A stretch of DNA of 64,000 nucleotides from Zoogloea sp041908905 (GCF_041908905.1 NZ_JAYREK010000001.1:62001-126000), one strand, 5' to 3'; numbered from the stretch's first letter, positions 35,410 through 47,325 are shown. Notes: a model not told the origin generated them from the sequence alone. Program-made: numbers and translations.

Positions 35410-35730
35410 ATGACCCTCAAGCTCCTCATCATGCTCCTGCTCATCGTCGGTTCGGCGATGGAGCCCCTGCGGGTCTACCAGACCCTCAACGGCAGCCTCG
35501 GTCGCCGGCGCGGCATCACCGGCCCCGCCGTCGCCAAGGCCGGGCGCCTGTTCTACTGGGCCTTTCCCTTCTGGCTGGCGCTGGTGTGGGGCTTCGTGAA
35601 CGTCGAGTTGCTGCAGCGCTGCAGCGGCGACACCTGCATCGGCTACATGCTGCCGGCCATCCCCTTCCCCTTCATCTACGGCCTCGCGGAGTTCCGGCTG
35701 CTGCTGGGGTGGCAGAGTTCGGGCCACTGA
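35410..35730 (+). CDS. Small membrane protein (106 aa)
   Basis: A hydrophobic N-terminal span (LKLLIMLLLIVGSAM), a second span at about 48-68 (FYWAFPFWLALVWGFVNVELL), and a third hydrophobic stretch near the C-terminus (IGYMLPAIPFPFIYGLAEF). Two cysteines (RCSGDTC) sit in the predicted loop. No recognised domain. It lies between a 72-residue protein and an ankyrin protein in a tight cluster. Function unknown. Confidence 0.7.
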   Translation: MTLKLLIMLLLIVGSAMEPLRVYQTLNGSLGRRRGITGPAVAKAGRLFYWAFPFWLALVWGFVNVELLQRCSGDTCIGYMLPAIPFPFIYGLAEFRLLLGWQSSGH

Positions 35731-35762
35731 GAACGGCCCCCACGACATCGGGACGGCTCACC

Positions 35763-36710
35763 ATGACAGGACTGCATGCCGGCCTGCGGGCCCTCATCCT
35801 GGTGGCGGGCCTGCTGCCGCTGCTGGCCCAGGCCTACAGCGGGGCCGGCGGCGAATGCGGCAACTCGGCCCTCGAGGCGGCCGCGCTACGGGGCACTCCG
35901 CTTGAACTCGAGCAAGCCCTCGACAAGGGCGTGCAAAACATCGAGAAGGTGGTGGACCAATGGAGCGGCGACATCGCCCGGCTCTACCCCGACACCTCCC
36001 GCGTGTGGCTGAACCGCGAAGTGAGGCGCAGCGGCCGCGAAGCAAAGCGCCAGACCTTTGCCCGCTGGTGGAGCGGCTGCCGGGGCATCCGGCTGCTCGA
36101 CGCCGCCGTCGCCGGGCAGAACCTCGCCAACGTGCGCTATCTGCTGGCCCTGGGCGTCGATCCCAACGCCCCGGACGCCCAGGGCACCACGCTGCTGATG
36201 CGCTGCCCGCACCTGGAGCCCGGCAACCCGCAGATCTTCACCCATTCGGCGCCCCGGTCGCGCAGCCCGGACGCCCTCGACAAGGCGCTCGCCATCCATG
36301 CGCTGCTGCTCGACCACGGCGCCTCGATCGCCCAGCGCAACCAGCACGGGCTCACCGCCCTGCACCTGTGCAACGACCCGGCCGTCGTCGAACTGTTCAT
36401 CCGCCGGAGCCCTGACGCCTCGCACGTCATCAACCACCAGACCGAACCCGACTGGAAAGCCCCCCGGCTGCTCGACTATCGCGCCCGCCAGATCATCGAC
36501 GGCTCCCCCTGGGACCAGGAAGCCCACTTCGCCATCCTCGAAAAGATCCTGCCGCGGCTGGCTGAACCTCGCCTCACCCCCGAGACGACCCGCTCGATCG
36601 AACCGAGCTGCCGCGCCCCCGCCCGGCAAGCCGCCTGCAGCCGTCTGGAACGGCTGCTCACGCCGCCGGTGCAGGCTTCTCGCAGAAAATCGAGATCACA
36701 ACCGGACTGA
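35763..36710 (+). CDS. Exported ankyrin-repeat protein
   Basis: 315 residues with an N-terminal signal peptide (LRALILVAGLLPLLAQA). Ankyrin-type repeats follow: CGNSALEAAALRGTPLELEQALDKG, LDAAVAGQNLANVRYLLALGVDPNAPDAQGTTLL, IHALLLDHGASIAQRNQHGLTALHLC. Such repeats bind proteins; the partner is unknown. The C-terminus is Arg/Ser-rich. Last gene of the 35173 cluster. GC content drops soon after it. Confidence 0.82.
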   Translation: MTGLHAGLRALILVAGLLPLLAQAYSGAGGECGNSALEAAALRGTPLELEQALDKGVQNIEKVVDQWSGDIARLYPDTSRVWLNREVRRSGREAKRQTFARWWSGCRGIRLLDAAVAGQNLANVRYLLALGVDPNAPDAQGTTLLMRCPHLEPGNPQIFTHSAPRSRSPDALDKALAIHALLLDHGASIAQRNQHGLTALHLCNDPAVVELFIRRSPDASHVINHQTEPDWKAPRLLDYRARQIIDGSPWDQEAHFAILEKILPRLAEPRLTPETTRSIEPSCRAPARQAACSRLERLLTPPVQASRRKSRSQPD

Positions 36711-36877
36711 GGGGCTCGACGCACGCAAACTGCCTCACGCAACCCGATGCAGGGCACGAGGCGCGCGCACCCGTCGTTTCTGGTGCAGATAGCGCTGGAC
36801 AGCAATGCCGGCGGAAACGCCTGCCGGATGGCTGTCACGCTGCACTGCCCCACCTGCGGAACTGAGGAGATGTCATC

Positions 36878-37447
36878 ATGTTGCCATTGAGTCCAAATGC
36901 GGCAAAGGCGGTTGAGAAGCTCTTTTTCGCGGAGCAAAGACAAGAAGTTGTTCGCTTGCTCACCGAGAAGTGCGCCGACAACCTACCCAACTGCAAAGAC
37001 CAAGACGAATATGGCCTCGAAGACCGGAGGTTCCAAGTCTTGAAGCTCTCCGGCGGAAATATCGACAAGTTGCACGACGCTATCCGAATGGCAAATGAGG
37101 ACTGGCGGGACGTTATGCTTGCAGCAGGATCGGCAACAGCCTACAAACGGAAACTTCTTGGCGAGGGCCTCGAACGCAACGCCAAGTCTGATGCAGCCCT
37201 GCGCTCAGGTCGCTGGAACACATTCGGGGCCATCGCGGCATGTCTCTCGTCCCTTGGCCTGCAACTCCTAAACCTGTCGGCCATACCGTTTTGGGGCCTC
37301 GTCTTAGTGGTCGCCGTCATCTATATAGCCGGATCTCACATTCTGAAATCATGGCCACACCCGCTGACTCTCATAGCAATTACGTACTTTGGGATTTCTT
37401 CTACCGCGGGCTATTTTGTCGCGAGAGTCATACGCATGTTCTTATGA
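36878..37447 (+). CDS. Hypothetical membrane protein, cassette-like low-GC gene
   Basis: 189 residues. A soluble, charged N-terminal domain of about 120 residues is followed by two or three membrane spans (FGAIAACLSSLGLQLLNLS, FWGLVLVVAVIYIAGSHIL, LTLIAITYFGISSTAGYFVA). No recognised family. It has its own strong GAGGAG ribosome site, GC content well below its neighbours, and an attC-like sequence about 60 bases after its stop. Together these suggest a gene brought in as an integron cassette (inference). Confidence 0.72.
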   Translation: MLPLSPNAAKAVEKLFFAEQRQEVVRLLTEKCADNLPNCKDQDEYGLEDRRFQVLKLSGGNIDKLHDAIRMANEDWRDVMLAAGSATAYKRKLLGEGLERNAKSDAALRSGRWNTFGAIAACLSSLGLQLLNLSAIPFWGLVLVVAVIYIAGSHILKSWPHPLTLIAITYFGISSTAGYFVARVIRMFL

Positions 37448-37509
37448 GATAGCGATATGGGCAAACTCAGCATCGACGATCGCTCTCAGCTTGAACAGGA
37501 CAATGTAGC

Positions 37510-37541
37510 GCCTAACCTCTCGCTCGGCTCGAACGTTGAAC
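37510..37541 (+). repeat. Possible truncated integron attC site
   Basis: GCCTAAC (fits R'' RYYYAAC) begins the element and GTTGAAC (fits R' GTTRRRY) ends it, with CTCTCGCTCG...GCTCGAAC between them. These flanks resemble those of chromosomal attC sites, but the variable central hairpin is missing and the two core sites pair imperfectly. It would be a remnant at most. Confidence 0.4.
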
Positions 37542-37656
37542 GACAGCCTTCCTCAACGCTTAACCGTGACATTGGGTCAGGAGCTGTCGTTGATCAACCT
37601 GCTCTCGTCCGCCAGCTCCGGCAGCACTTCCCCCCGCAGCCCCTCCACACCCAACA

Positions 37657-37686
37657 TAAAAAAAGCCGGCACATCCCGTGCCGGCT
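37657..37686 (-). terminator. Terminator of the GST gene
   Basis: Minus-strand hairpin AGCCGGCAC / GTGCCGGCT with five-base loop followed by a run of seven T. It is 49 bases past the GST stop codon. Confidence 0.85.
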
Positions 37687-37734
37687 CCGGTGTCGGGATT
37701 CCTTCGCAGGAACCCCGGCGGGCAAAGCCTCGGA

Positions 37735-38340
37735 TCAGGCCAGGCCTTCGTCCTTCAGCACCTTCTGCACCGCCGGGCGGGCGGCGACGCGGGCCTGGAA
37801 GGCGGCGAGATTGGGGAGGGTGGCGAGGTCGATGCCGATGTATTTCATCCAGCTGAGGGTGGTGAACAGGTAGCCGTCGGCCACGCTGAATGCGTCGCCG
37901 AGCAGGTAGGGCTTGTCGGCGAGATGCTCGTTGACGAGGCCGAGGCGGCGGTCGAGGTTGATCCGCGCGGCGCCCTTCCAGTCGTCCTTGGCGAGGGGGC
38001 TGAAGAACGGTGTGCAGGACTTGTGGATCTCGGTGCCGATGAAGTTGAGCCAGCTCTGCAGGCGATAGCGTTCGATGCTGCCGTTGGGCGGGGCGAGCTT
38101 CTTGTCGGGGGCCTGGTCGGCGATGTACTGGACGATGGCCGGGCCTTCGGTGAGGAGCTCGCCGGAGTCGAGCAGGAGGGCCGGGACGTAGCCCTTGGGG
38201 TTCACCTCGAAGAAGTTGCCGCCGCTCGCGGTTTGCTTGGTGGCGAGATCGACGCTCTCGGTCTCGTAGCGGAGGCCGGCCTCTTCGAGGGCGATGTGGG
38301 GAGAGAGGGAACAGGCGCCGGGCTTGATGAACAGTTTCAT
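37735..38340 (-). CDS. gst: Glutathione S-transferase, beta class
   Basis: A 201-residue cytoplasmic GST. The N-terminal thioredoxin-fold half starts MKLFIKPGACSLSPHIALEEAG, with the beta-class Cys near residue 10. It has NPKGYVPALLLDSGELLTEGPAIVQYI with the glutathione-binding cis-Pro and acidic residues. An all-helical C-terminal half follows, with the N-capping box in VADGYLFTTLSWMKYI. The ATG at 38340 follows AAGGAG. An adjacent TetR-like remnant upstream may once have regulated it. Confidence 0.94.
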   Translation of the reverse strand: MKLFIKPGACSLSPHIALEEAGLRYETESVDLATKQTASGGNFFEVNPKGYVPALLLDSGELLTEGPAIVQYIADQAPDKKLAPPNGSIERYRLQSWLNFIGTEIHKSCTPFFSPLAKDDWKGAARINLDRRLGLVNEHLADKPYLLGDAFSVADGYLFTTLSWMKYIGIDLATLPNLAAFQARVAARPAVQKVLKDEGLA

Positions 38341-38387
38341 GAAATCTCCTTCGATCCGCAGGGATGGCGGGGTTGTTGAGGGTTTCT

Positions 38388-38755
38388 TTATTGGCGGGGG
38401 CGGGCGCATGGCACGCGAGCCCCGGCGGAAGCATAGCGCGGATGTTTCCGGTGGTGATGCCCGCCTGCACGCGGGCGCTGGACCCTGGCCCGGCCGGTGA
38501 CGGCCTTGATCTCGGCCTCTTCACTGTGGTCGTCGAGCTTGAAGAGGAAGCGGTCGATGCGCTCGGATTCCAAGCGCGCAACGAGGCGCGGGGTCGCCTT
38601 CGAGCCCCTGGCCCGGGCACAGATCCGGGACATCGAGGCTTTGTCGACGCCATGCTCGCGGAACACCTCGGCGGCCTTCGCCAGGATGGCCTGGCGCCGG
38701 GCTTCGGTCTCGGTCTTCGTGGGATGCCCCCCTCGGACGTGAGGCGAGGCGGGCG
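38388..38755 (-). pseudogene. Remnant of a TetR-family regulator
   Basis: Read on the minus strand, an open stretch gives a clean TetR N-terminal DNA-binding region (TEARRQAILAKAAEVFREHG, then VDKASMSRICARARGSKAT). The normal continuation (YxxFxSKEEL) is absent. The remaining frame runs into low-complexity Arg/His sequence and no ligand domain follows. No start codon lies in frame at the usual place. It is best read as a decayed or internally deleted repressor upstream of the GST gene. Confidence 0.5.
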
Positions 38756-38833
38756 ACCCCCTGGCCCTGCCCTCTGCAGAAAAGCATCAATCGGTACATT
38801 TACGATCCGTCGAACCGGGCGGCCATCACAACG

Positions 38834-38854
38834 AAAACCCCCGCGGAGCGGGGG
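38834..38854 (-). terminator. Terminator of ssb
   Basis: Minus-strand hairpin CCCCCGC / GCGGGGG with a three-base loop followed by TTTT, 49 bases downstream of the ssb stop. Confidence 0.75.
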
Positions 38855-38902
38855 TCGGGAAAGCCGGGCAGCGCCGGAGGCCGGGGCCTCCGCGGGTCGC
38901 GC

Positions 38903-39472
38903 TCAGAACGGGATGTCGTCGTCGAAGTCGCCGAAGCCGCCAGCGCCACCGGCCGGCTTCTTGGGGGCCGCGGGCGCGCTGGGGGCCGGGGCGCCGCCGC
39001 CGAAACCACCACCACCGCCGCCGCCGTAGTTGCCACCACCACCACCACCGCTGCCACCGCCGTAGCCGCCGGCATCCCGACCGCCGCCATAGCCGCCTTC
39101 GCTGCGGGCCGGCGCGCCTTCGCCGCCGCCCATGCCCTGACGACTGCCGAGCATCTTCATCTCGTCGGCGCGGATCTCGGTGGTGTAGCGGTCCTGGCCG
39201 TCCTTGTCCTGCCACTTGCGGGTGCGCAGGGAGCCCTCCACATACACCTGGCTGCCCTTGCGCAGGTACTGGCCGGCGATCTCGGCGAGCTTGCCGAAGA
39301 ACACCACCCGGTGCCACTCGGTGGCTTCGCGCTTCTCGCCGCTGGCCTTGTCGCGCCAGGTGTCGGTGGTGGCGAGGGTGATGTTGCAGATCGCGTCACC
39401 GCTGGGGGCGTAGCGGGTTTCCGGGTCTTTGCCGAGGTTGCCGACAAGAATCACTTTATTGACCGAAGCCAT
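38903..39472 (-). CDS. ssb: Single-stranded DNA-binding protein
   Basis: A 189-residue SSB. The OB-fold (1-112) begins SVNKVILVGNLGKDPETRY and includes EWHRVVFFGKLAEIAGQYLRKGSQVYVEG. A Gly-rich flexible linker (about 120-170) is followed by the acidic tip DDDIPF, which binds partner proteins. Linker codons are repetitive GGN runs, a natural site of length variation. It is downstream of the MFS gene and divergent from uvrA, the standard betaproteobacterial layout. Confidence 0.97.
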   Translation of the reverse strand: MASVNKVILVGNLGKDPETRYAPSGDAICNITLATTDTWRDKASGEKREATEWHRVVFFGKLAEIAGQYLRKGSQVYVEGSLRTRKWQDKDGQDRYTTEIRADEMKMLGSRQGMGGGEGAPARSEGGYGGGRDAGGYGGGSGGGGGGNYGGGGGGGFGGGAPAPSAPAAPKKPAGGAGGFGDFDDDIPF

Positions 39473-39502
39473 ATGTCTCTCCTGAAAAATTCTGGGGCGG
39501 GG

Positions 39503-40693
39503 TCAGGCCGTGCGGCGCTGGGGCGGCGGCGTCATGCCCGCCGCGAGGACCAGCCAGGCCAGCGCCAGCCCGGCGCACAGCAGCGACACCGAGCCGGGGC
39601 CCATGTGCTGGGCCAGCCAGCCGCCCAGCGCGCCGCCGAGGAACAGCCCGATGGACTGCAGCGTGTTGTAGATGCCGAGCGCCGTGCCCTTGGCGTGGGG
39701 CGGCGCGATCTTGGAAATCCAGGACGGCTGGGTGGCCTCCAGCACGTTGAAGGCCACGAAGAACAGCGTGAGCAGCACGGCCAGCGGCCACAGCCCGCTG
39801 CTGCCGGTGGCGTAGAGGCCGGCCTGCACGACCAGCAGCAGCCCGATGGCGGCGTTGAAGACCTGCTTGAAGGCGCCCTTCTTCTCGGCCACGATCACCG
39901 CCGGCACCATCACCGTGAAGGACAGCAGCACCGCCGGCAGATACACCTTCCAGTGCTCGGCCATCGGCAGGCCGGCGGCGACCAGACCGGCCGGCACCAG
40001 CACCCACATGGCGGTCTGCATCAGGTGCAGCGCGAACACGCCGAAGTTGAGCCGCATCAGCTGGCCGTTGCCGAGCACCTCGGCGAAGCGCCCGGTGGCG
40101 CGGGGCACCGGCGGCGCGGCCGGCACCACGAAGATCACGGCGAACACCGCCGCGGCCGCCAGCGCGGCGGTGAGCCAGAACAGCCCGCCCATGCCGATCG
40201 CCGCGTAGAGCAGCGGCGCCGCCACCATCGACAGCGCGAACACCAGGCCGATCGACGAGCCGATCATGGCCATCACCTTGGTGCGGTGCTGGTCGCGGGT
40301 GAGGTCGGCGGCCAGCGCGGTGACCGCCGCCGAGATCGCCCCGGCGCCCTGCAGCACGCGGCCGATCACCACCGTCTGCACGTCGGCGGCCATCGCCGCG
40401 ACGGCGCTGCCGATAATGAACAGCAGCAGCCCGAAGACGATCACCGGCTTGCGGCCGAAGCGGTCGGAGGCCGCGCCGAAGGGGATCTGCAGGAAGGCCT
40501 GGGTGAGGCCGTAGGCGCCGATCGCCATGCCGACCAGGGCCACGTTGTCGCCGCCGGGCATGCCGTGGGCGTGCACCGCGAAGACCGGCAGGATGAGGAA
40601 GAGCCCGAGCATGCGCAGGGCAAAGATCGCCGCCAGCGAGGCACCGGCGCGGCGCTCGGCCGGGCTCATCTTGTCGATGTCGGAAGAAGCCAT
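39503..40693 (-). CDS. MFS transporter (YajR-like)
   Basis: A 396-residue inner membrane permease with 12 predicted spans. Motif A is visible in the loop 2-3 GAASDRFGRKPVIVFG, and the helix 4 region reads GRVLQGAGAISAAVTALAADL. The second half starts after the VPRATGRFAEVL linker. Substrate not predictable. This gene class is conserved between ssb and uvrA in betaproteobacteria. It probably shares a transcript with ssb (30-base gap). Confidence 0.92.
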   Translation of the reverse strand: MASSDIDKMSPAERRAGASLAAIFALRMLGLFLILPVFAVHAHGMPGGDNVALVGMAIGAYGLTQAFLQIPFGAASDRFGRKPVIVFGLLLFIIGSAVAAMAADVQTVVIGRVLQGAGAISAAVTALAADLTRDQHRTKVMAMIGSSIGLVFALSMVAAPLLYAAIGMGGLFWLTAALAAAAVFAVIFVVPAAPPVPRATGRFAEVLGNGQLMRLNFGVFALHLMQTAMWVLVPAGLVAAGLPMAEHWKVYLPAVLLSFTVMVPAVIVAEKKGAFKQVFNAAIGLLLVVQAGLYATGSSGLWPLAVLLTLFFVAFNVLEATQPSWISKIAPPHAKGTALGIYNTLQSIGLFLGGALGGWLAQHMGPGSVSLLCAGLALAWLVLAAGMTPPPQRRTA

Positions 40694-40761
40694 TAAACGT
40701 GCTGCGAGGTGAGGGGCAAGGGGCGTATATTAACAGGTTGCCTCTCAGCCCCGAACGCTCC

Positions 40762-43584
<2,823 letters not shown>

Positions 43585-43605
43585 ACCCGCACCCCGCCCG
43601 ACACC

Positions 43606-44514
43606 ATGACCGACCTCTGGACCACCCTCCGCCCCCAGCTCGAACACCTCGCCCCGACCCTGCCCCGCGAGGCCCTCGCCCTCGCCGACGCCCACCGGGC
43701 CGAGGTCGCCCCCCCGCTCGTCGCGCTGCTCGAAGCCCTCGCCGCCGACCCCGCGCCGGCCAAGGCCGACGGCTACGTGCTGCACCTCTACGCCATGCTG
43801 CTCCTCGCCAGCTGGCGCAACATCGACGCCTACGAGCCCCTCGCCGAGCTCGGCCACCTCGACCCCGCCAGCGTCGACCAGGTCTTCGGCCAGCTCGTCC
43901 ATGACAGCTACGGCCGCGCGCTGGCCTCCTGCTGCAACGGCGGCATCGCCCCCCTCACCCGCCTCGCCGACGACGACGGCGCCAGCCTGTGGGCCCGCGC
44001 CGCGGCCCTCGAGGCCCTCACCCTCGCGACCCTCGCCGGGCGCGCCTCCCGCGGGCCGGTGGTGGACTTCCTCGCCGACTTCGGTGCCCGCGAGGCCCTG
44101 CTGCTGAAGGACAAGCCCGACGCCGGCGCCGAGCTCGAACTCCTCGACCTGCTGGTGGTCTGTCTTGCCGACCTCGGCGCCGCCGAGCTGCTGCCGACGA
44201 TCCGCGAGTGGTTCGCCGCCGGGCTGGTGGACGACAGCTACGTCACCCTCGCCGACGTCGAGGCCGACATCCGCCGCAGCCCCGCCGAATGCCTCGCCTC
44301 GCTGCGGGAGGACGGCCGCGGCCTGATCGACGACGTCGCCCACGAGGCCGCCCTGTGGCCCGCCTTCCACGAGCTCCCGCCGGTGCGGCTGCCACCGATC
44401 CCGCTGGGCAGCCTGCGCGAGCCCGTCCGGCGCGACGAGGCCAAGGTCGGTCGCAACGACCCCTGCCCCTGCGGCAGCGGCCGCAAGTACAAGAAGTGCC
44501 ACGGCGCCCATTGA
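43606..44514 (+). CDS. DUF1186/HEAT-like protein with C-terminal SEC-C zinc motif
   Basis: 302 residues. A mostly helical repeat-like body resembles DUF1186 (MLLLASWRNIDAYEPLAELGHL, LTRLADDDGASLWARAAALEAL). It ends with a perfect SEC-C motif KVGRNDPCPCGSGRKYKKCH, a zinc-binding tail also found on SecA that contacts the ribosome or SecB. Soluble, function unknown. It follows uvrA by 21 bases and is probably co-transcribed. Confidence 0.86.
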   Translation: MTDLWTTLRPQLEHLAPTLPREALALADAHRAEVAPPLVALLEALAADPAPAKADGYVLHLYAMLLLASWRNIDAYEPLAELGHLDPASVDQVFGQLVHDSYGRALASCCNGGIAPLTRLADDDGASLWARAAALEALTLATLAGRASRGPVVDFLADFGAREALLLKDKPDAGAELELLDLLVVCLADLGAAELLPTIREWFAAGLVDDSYVTLADVEADIRRSPAECLASLREDGRGLIDDVAHEAALWPAFHELPPVRLPPIPLGSLREPVRRDEAKVGRNDPCPCGSGRKYKKCHGAH

Positions 44515-44582
44515 GGCCGGCCGCGGCCCTGTCACGGGGCCTCGGCTATCATGAACACCTCGCACGCAACCGGAAGCCCGCC

Positions 44583-45269
44583 ATGACCGACACAACGCCC
44601 CCCGCCGACGCGCCCGAAACCAGCCCGGGTTTCGACCTCGACGACTTCGAGGTGCGCGTCCTCGCGGTGCTCATCGAGAAAGCCTTCGTCACCCCCGACA
44701 GCTACCCCCTGTCGGTGAACAGCCTGGTCAGCGGCTGCAACCAGCTCACCGGCCGCGAGCCGGTGATGAGCCTCTCCGAGGCCACCGTGCTGGCCACCCT
44801 CGACCGCCTCGCCGAGCGCGGCCTCGTCAGCCAGCGCCACCAGGCCGGCGCCCGGGTCGCCAAGTGGGAGCACCAGATCCGCCTGCGCCATTCCCTCAAC
44901 GAGCCGATGCAGGCCGTGCTGGCCATCCTCATGCTGCGCGGCCCGCAGACCCTCGGCGAGATCCGCGCCCGCTGCGAGCGCATGCACGCCTTCGGCAGCC
45001 CGGCCGAGGTCGAGGAGATCCTCGAAAAGCTGTCCGACAAATACCCGCCGATGGTCACCCAGCTGCCCAAGGCCCCCGGCACCAAGGAGGCCCGCTACAC
45101 CCACCTGATGAGCGGCGAAGCCGCGGCCCACGCCTTCGAGACCACCGGCGAAGCCGCCGCCCCCCGCGGCAGCCGCGTCGGCGAGCTCGAAGAAGAAGTC
45201 CGCCGCCTGCGCCAGCAGCTCGAATGGCTCACCGCCGAATTCGAAGCCTTCCGCAAACAGTTCCAGTAA
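44583..45269 (+). CDS. yceH: YceH/DUF480 family protein
   Basis: 228 residues with two tandem winged-helix domains: the first from about 18-95 (LDDFEVRVLAVLIEKAFVTPD ... NQLTGREPVMSLSEA), the second from about 100-170 (AVLAILMLRGPQTLGEIRARC). A C-terminal coiled coil follows (VGELEEEVRRLRQQLEWLTAEFEAF). Conserved across gammaproteobacteria and betaproteobacteria; role unknown. Start ATG at 44583. Confidence 0.92.
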   Translation: MTDTTPPADAPETSPGFDLDDFEVRVLAVLIEKAFVTPDSYPLSVNSLVSGCNQLTGREPVMSLSEATVLATLDRLAERGLVSQRHQAGARVAKWEHQIRLRHSLNEPMQAVLAILMLRGPQTLGEIRARCERMHAFGSPAEVEEILEKLSDKYPPMVTQLPKAPGTKEARYTHLMSGEAAAHAFETTGEAAAPRGSRVGELEEEVRRLRQQLEWLTAEFEAFRKQFQ

Positions 45270-45337
45270 ACCCATCGACGGCGCCGCCGGGCCGGGCCCT
45301 CCTGGGCCGGGCCACGCAGGCCGCCCCCGCCTCAGCC

Positions 45338-46120
45338 ATGTTCGTCCATCCCCAATTCGACCCCGTCGCCCTCGCCATCGGCCCGCTGTCCATCCGCTGG
45401 TACGGGCTGATGTACCTCGTCGCCTTCATCCTCTTCGTCGTGCTCGGCCGCGTGCACGCCCGCCGCCGCGCCGAGCTCGGCTGGGACGCCCAGCAGATCG
45501 ACGACCTGCTCTTCTACGGCGTGCTCGGCGTGATCCTCGGCGGCCGCCTGGGCTACGTGCTGTTCTACAAGCCCGCCTACTACCTCGCCCACCCGGCCGA
45601 GATCCTCGCCGTATGGCAGGGCGGCATGGCCTTCCACGGCGGCTTCCTCGGCGTGCTGGTGGCGATGTGGCTGTTCGGCCGGCGCACCCGGCGCCCCTGG
45701 CTGGCTGTCACCGACTTCATCGCCCCGCTGGTGCCCCTCGGCCTCGCCGCCGGGCGGATGGGCAACTTCATCAACGGCGAACTCGTCGGCCGCGTCACCG
45801 ACGTGCCCTGGGCGATGGTCTTCCCGCAGGTGGACGGCCTCCCGCGCCACCCGTCCCAGCTCTACCAGTTCGGGCTCGAGGGGCTCAGCCTGTTCCTCAT
45901 CCTGTGGTGGTTCTCGGCCAAGGCGCGGCCGCGCGGCCTGGTGTCGGCGGTGTTCCTGATCGGCTACGGCGCCTTCCGCTTCATCGCCGAGTTCGGCCGC
46001 GAGCCCGACGACTTCCTCGGCCTGCTCACCTTCGGCCTGTCGATGGGCCAGTGGCTGTCGCTGCCGATGATCCTGGCCGGCCTGCTGATGGCCGCCTGGG
46101 CCGTCAAACGCCAGGCCTGA
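45338..46120 (+). CDS. lgt: Prolipoprotein diacylglyceryl transferase
   Basis: Transfers diacylglycerol from phosphatidylglycerol to the lipobox Cys of prolipoproteins in the inner membrane. The 260-residue protein has seven predicted spans. It carries the Lgt signature GLAAGRMGNFINGELVGR, the HGGFLG segment, and RHPSQLYQFGLEGL. Start ATG at 45338. Several lipoproteins in this window (at 1220, 25011, 47326) would be its substrates. Confidence 0.96.
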   Translation: MFVHPQFDPVALAIGPLSIRWYGLMYLVAFILFVVLGRVHARRRAELGWDAQQIDDLLFYGVLGVILGGRLGYVLFYKPAYYLAHPAEILAVWQGGMAFHGGFLGVLVAMWLFGRRTRRPWLAVTDFIAPLVPLGLAAGRMGNFINGELVGRVTDVPWAMVFPQVDGLPRHPSQLYQFGLEGLSLFLILWWFSAKARPRGLVSAVFLIGYGAFRFIAEFGREPDDFLGLLTFGLSMGQWLSLPMILAGLLMAAWAVKRQA

Positions 46121-46153
46121 CCCCTTCCCCCGCAACCCACCCCGGAGAGCACG

Positions 46154-47221
46154 ATGTCCGCCCTGTTCCAGCCCCTGCAAGCCGGCGCCCTGCTGCTGCC
46201 CAACCGCATCCTGATGGCGCCGCTCACCCGCTGCCGCGCCACCGCCGACCACGTCCCGACCCCGCTGATGGCCACCCACTACGCCCAGCGCGCCAGCGCC
46301 GGCCTGCTCATCGCCGAGGCCACCATGGCCATCGCGGGCAACGCCGCCTTCGGCAACGAGCCGGGCATCTACTCCGACGCCCAGATCGCCGCCTGGAAGC
46401 AGGTCACCGACGAGGTGCACGCCGCCGGCGGGCGCATCTTCCTGCAGATCTGGCACGGCGGGCGCGCCTGCCACCCCTACTACAACGGCGGCGCCCAGCC
46501 CGTCGGCCCGAGCGCCCTCGCCATCACCAACAACGAGCTGCGCACCCCCGACGGCAAGCAACCCTACGTCACCCCCCGCGAGCTGCGTGACGACGAGATC
46601 CCCGCCATCGTCGCCGGCTTCGGCAAGGCTGCCGCCAACGCCCGGGCCGCCGGCTTCGACGGTGTCGAAGTGCACGGCGCCAACGGCTACCTGCTCGACG
46701 AATTCCTGCGCGACGGGGCCAACCGCCGCAGCGGCCCCTACGGCGGCCCCCTCGAGAACCGCGCCCGCCTGCTCCTCGAAGTGCTCGACGCCGTCGTGGG
46801 CGAGCTGGGCGGCGACCGCGTCGGCCTGCGCATCTCGCCCCTCAACAGCTTCAACAGCATGATCGACAGCGACCCGGTCGGCCTCGTGCGCGGCCTCGCC
46901 CGGCGCCTCAACACCTACCAGCTCGCCTACCTGCACGTGATGCGCACCGATTTCCTCGGCCAGCAGCAGGGCGACGTGCTCACCCCCGCCCGCGAGGCGT
47001 ACGAAGGCGTGCTGGTCGGCAACATGGGCTACAGCCCGGCCGAAGCCGCCAGCGCGGTCGAGGGCGGCCTGCTCGACGCCGTGGCCTTCGGCGTACCCTT
47101 CATCGCCAACCCCGACCTCCCCGCCCGCATCAAGGCCGGCGCCCAGCTCAACCCCGCCGACCCCGGCACCTTCTACACCCCCGGCGCGGCGGGCTACACC
47201 GACTACCCCTTCATGCAGTAA
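46154..47221 (+). CDS. nemA: Old yellow enzyme family alkene reductase (NemA-like)
   Basis: A 355-residue FMN TIM-barrel ene-reductase using NAD(P)H. Typical segments are LPNRILMAPLTRCRA, LQIWHGGRACHP, FDGVEVHGANGYLLDEFL, GGPLENRARLLLEVLDAV and VGNMGYSPAEA. It reduces activated alkenes, nitro compounds or maleimides; the native substrate is unknown. It follows lgt by 33 bases. GAGAGC upstream is a weak ribosome site. Confidence 0.92.
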   Translation: MSALFQPLQAGALLLPNRILMAPLTRCRATADHVPTPLMATHYAQRASAGLLIAEATMAIAGNAAFGNEPGIYSDAQIAAWKQVTDEVHAAGGRIFLQIWHGGRACHPYYNGGAQPVGPSALAITNNELRTPDGKQPYVTPRELRDDEIPAIVAGFGKAAANARAAGFDGVEVHGANGYLLDEFLRDGANRRSGPYGGPLENRARLLLEVLDAVVGELGGDRVGLRISPLNSFNSMIDSDPVGLVRGLARRLNTYQLAYLHVMRTDFLGQQQGDVLTPAREAYEGVLVGNMGYSPAEAASAVEGGLLDAVAFGVPFIANPDLPARIKAGAQLNPADPGTFYTPGAAGYTDYPFMQ

Positions 47222-47325
47222 GCCCGGCAGCGGGCCGGCCCTTGCCGGCCCCGGCCGCCACGCCCGCCTTGCCGCCCGCCCGGGCGGCGACTAGGCTGCA
47301 ATGGAAGCCCGAGGAATCCGCTTCC

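Noticed and set aside
38903..39090. GGN-rich repetitive DNA as a separate repeat element
   Set aside because: It encodes the normal Gly-rich linker of SSB.
40694..40761. LexA/SOS box upstream of uvrA
   Set aside because: Only a half-site-like TATTAACAG is seen; no CTGT-N8-ACAG dyad, so SOS control cannot be claimed.
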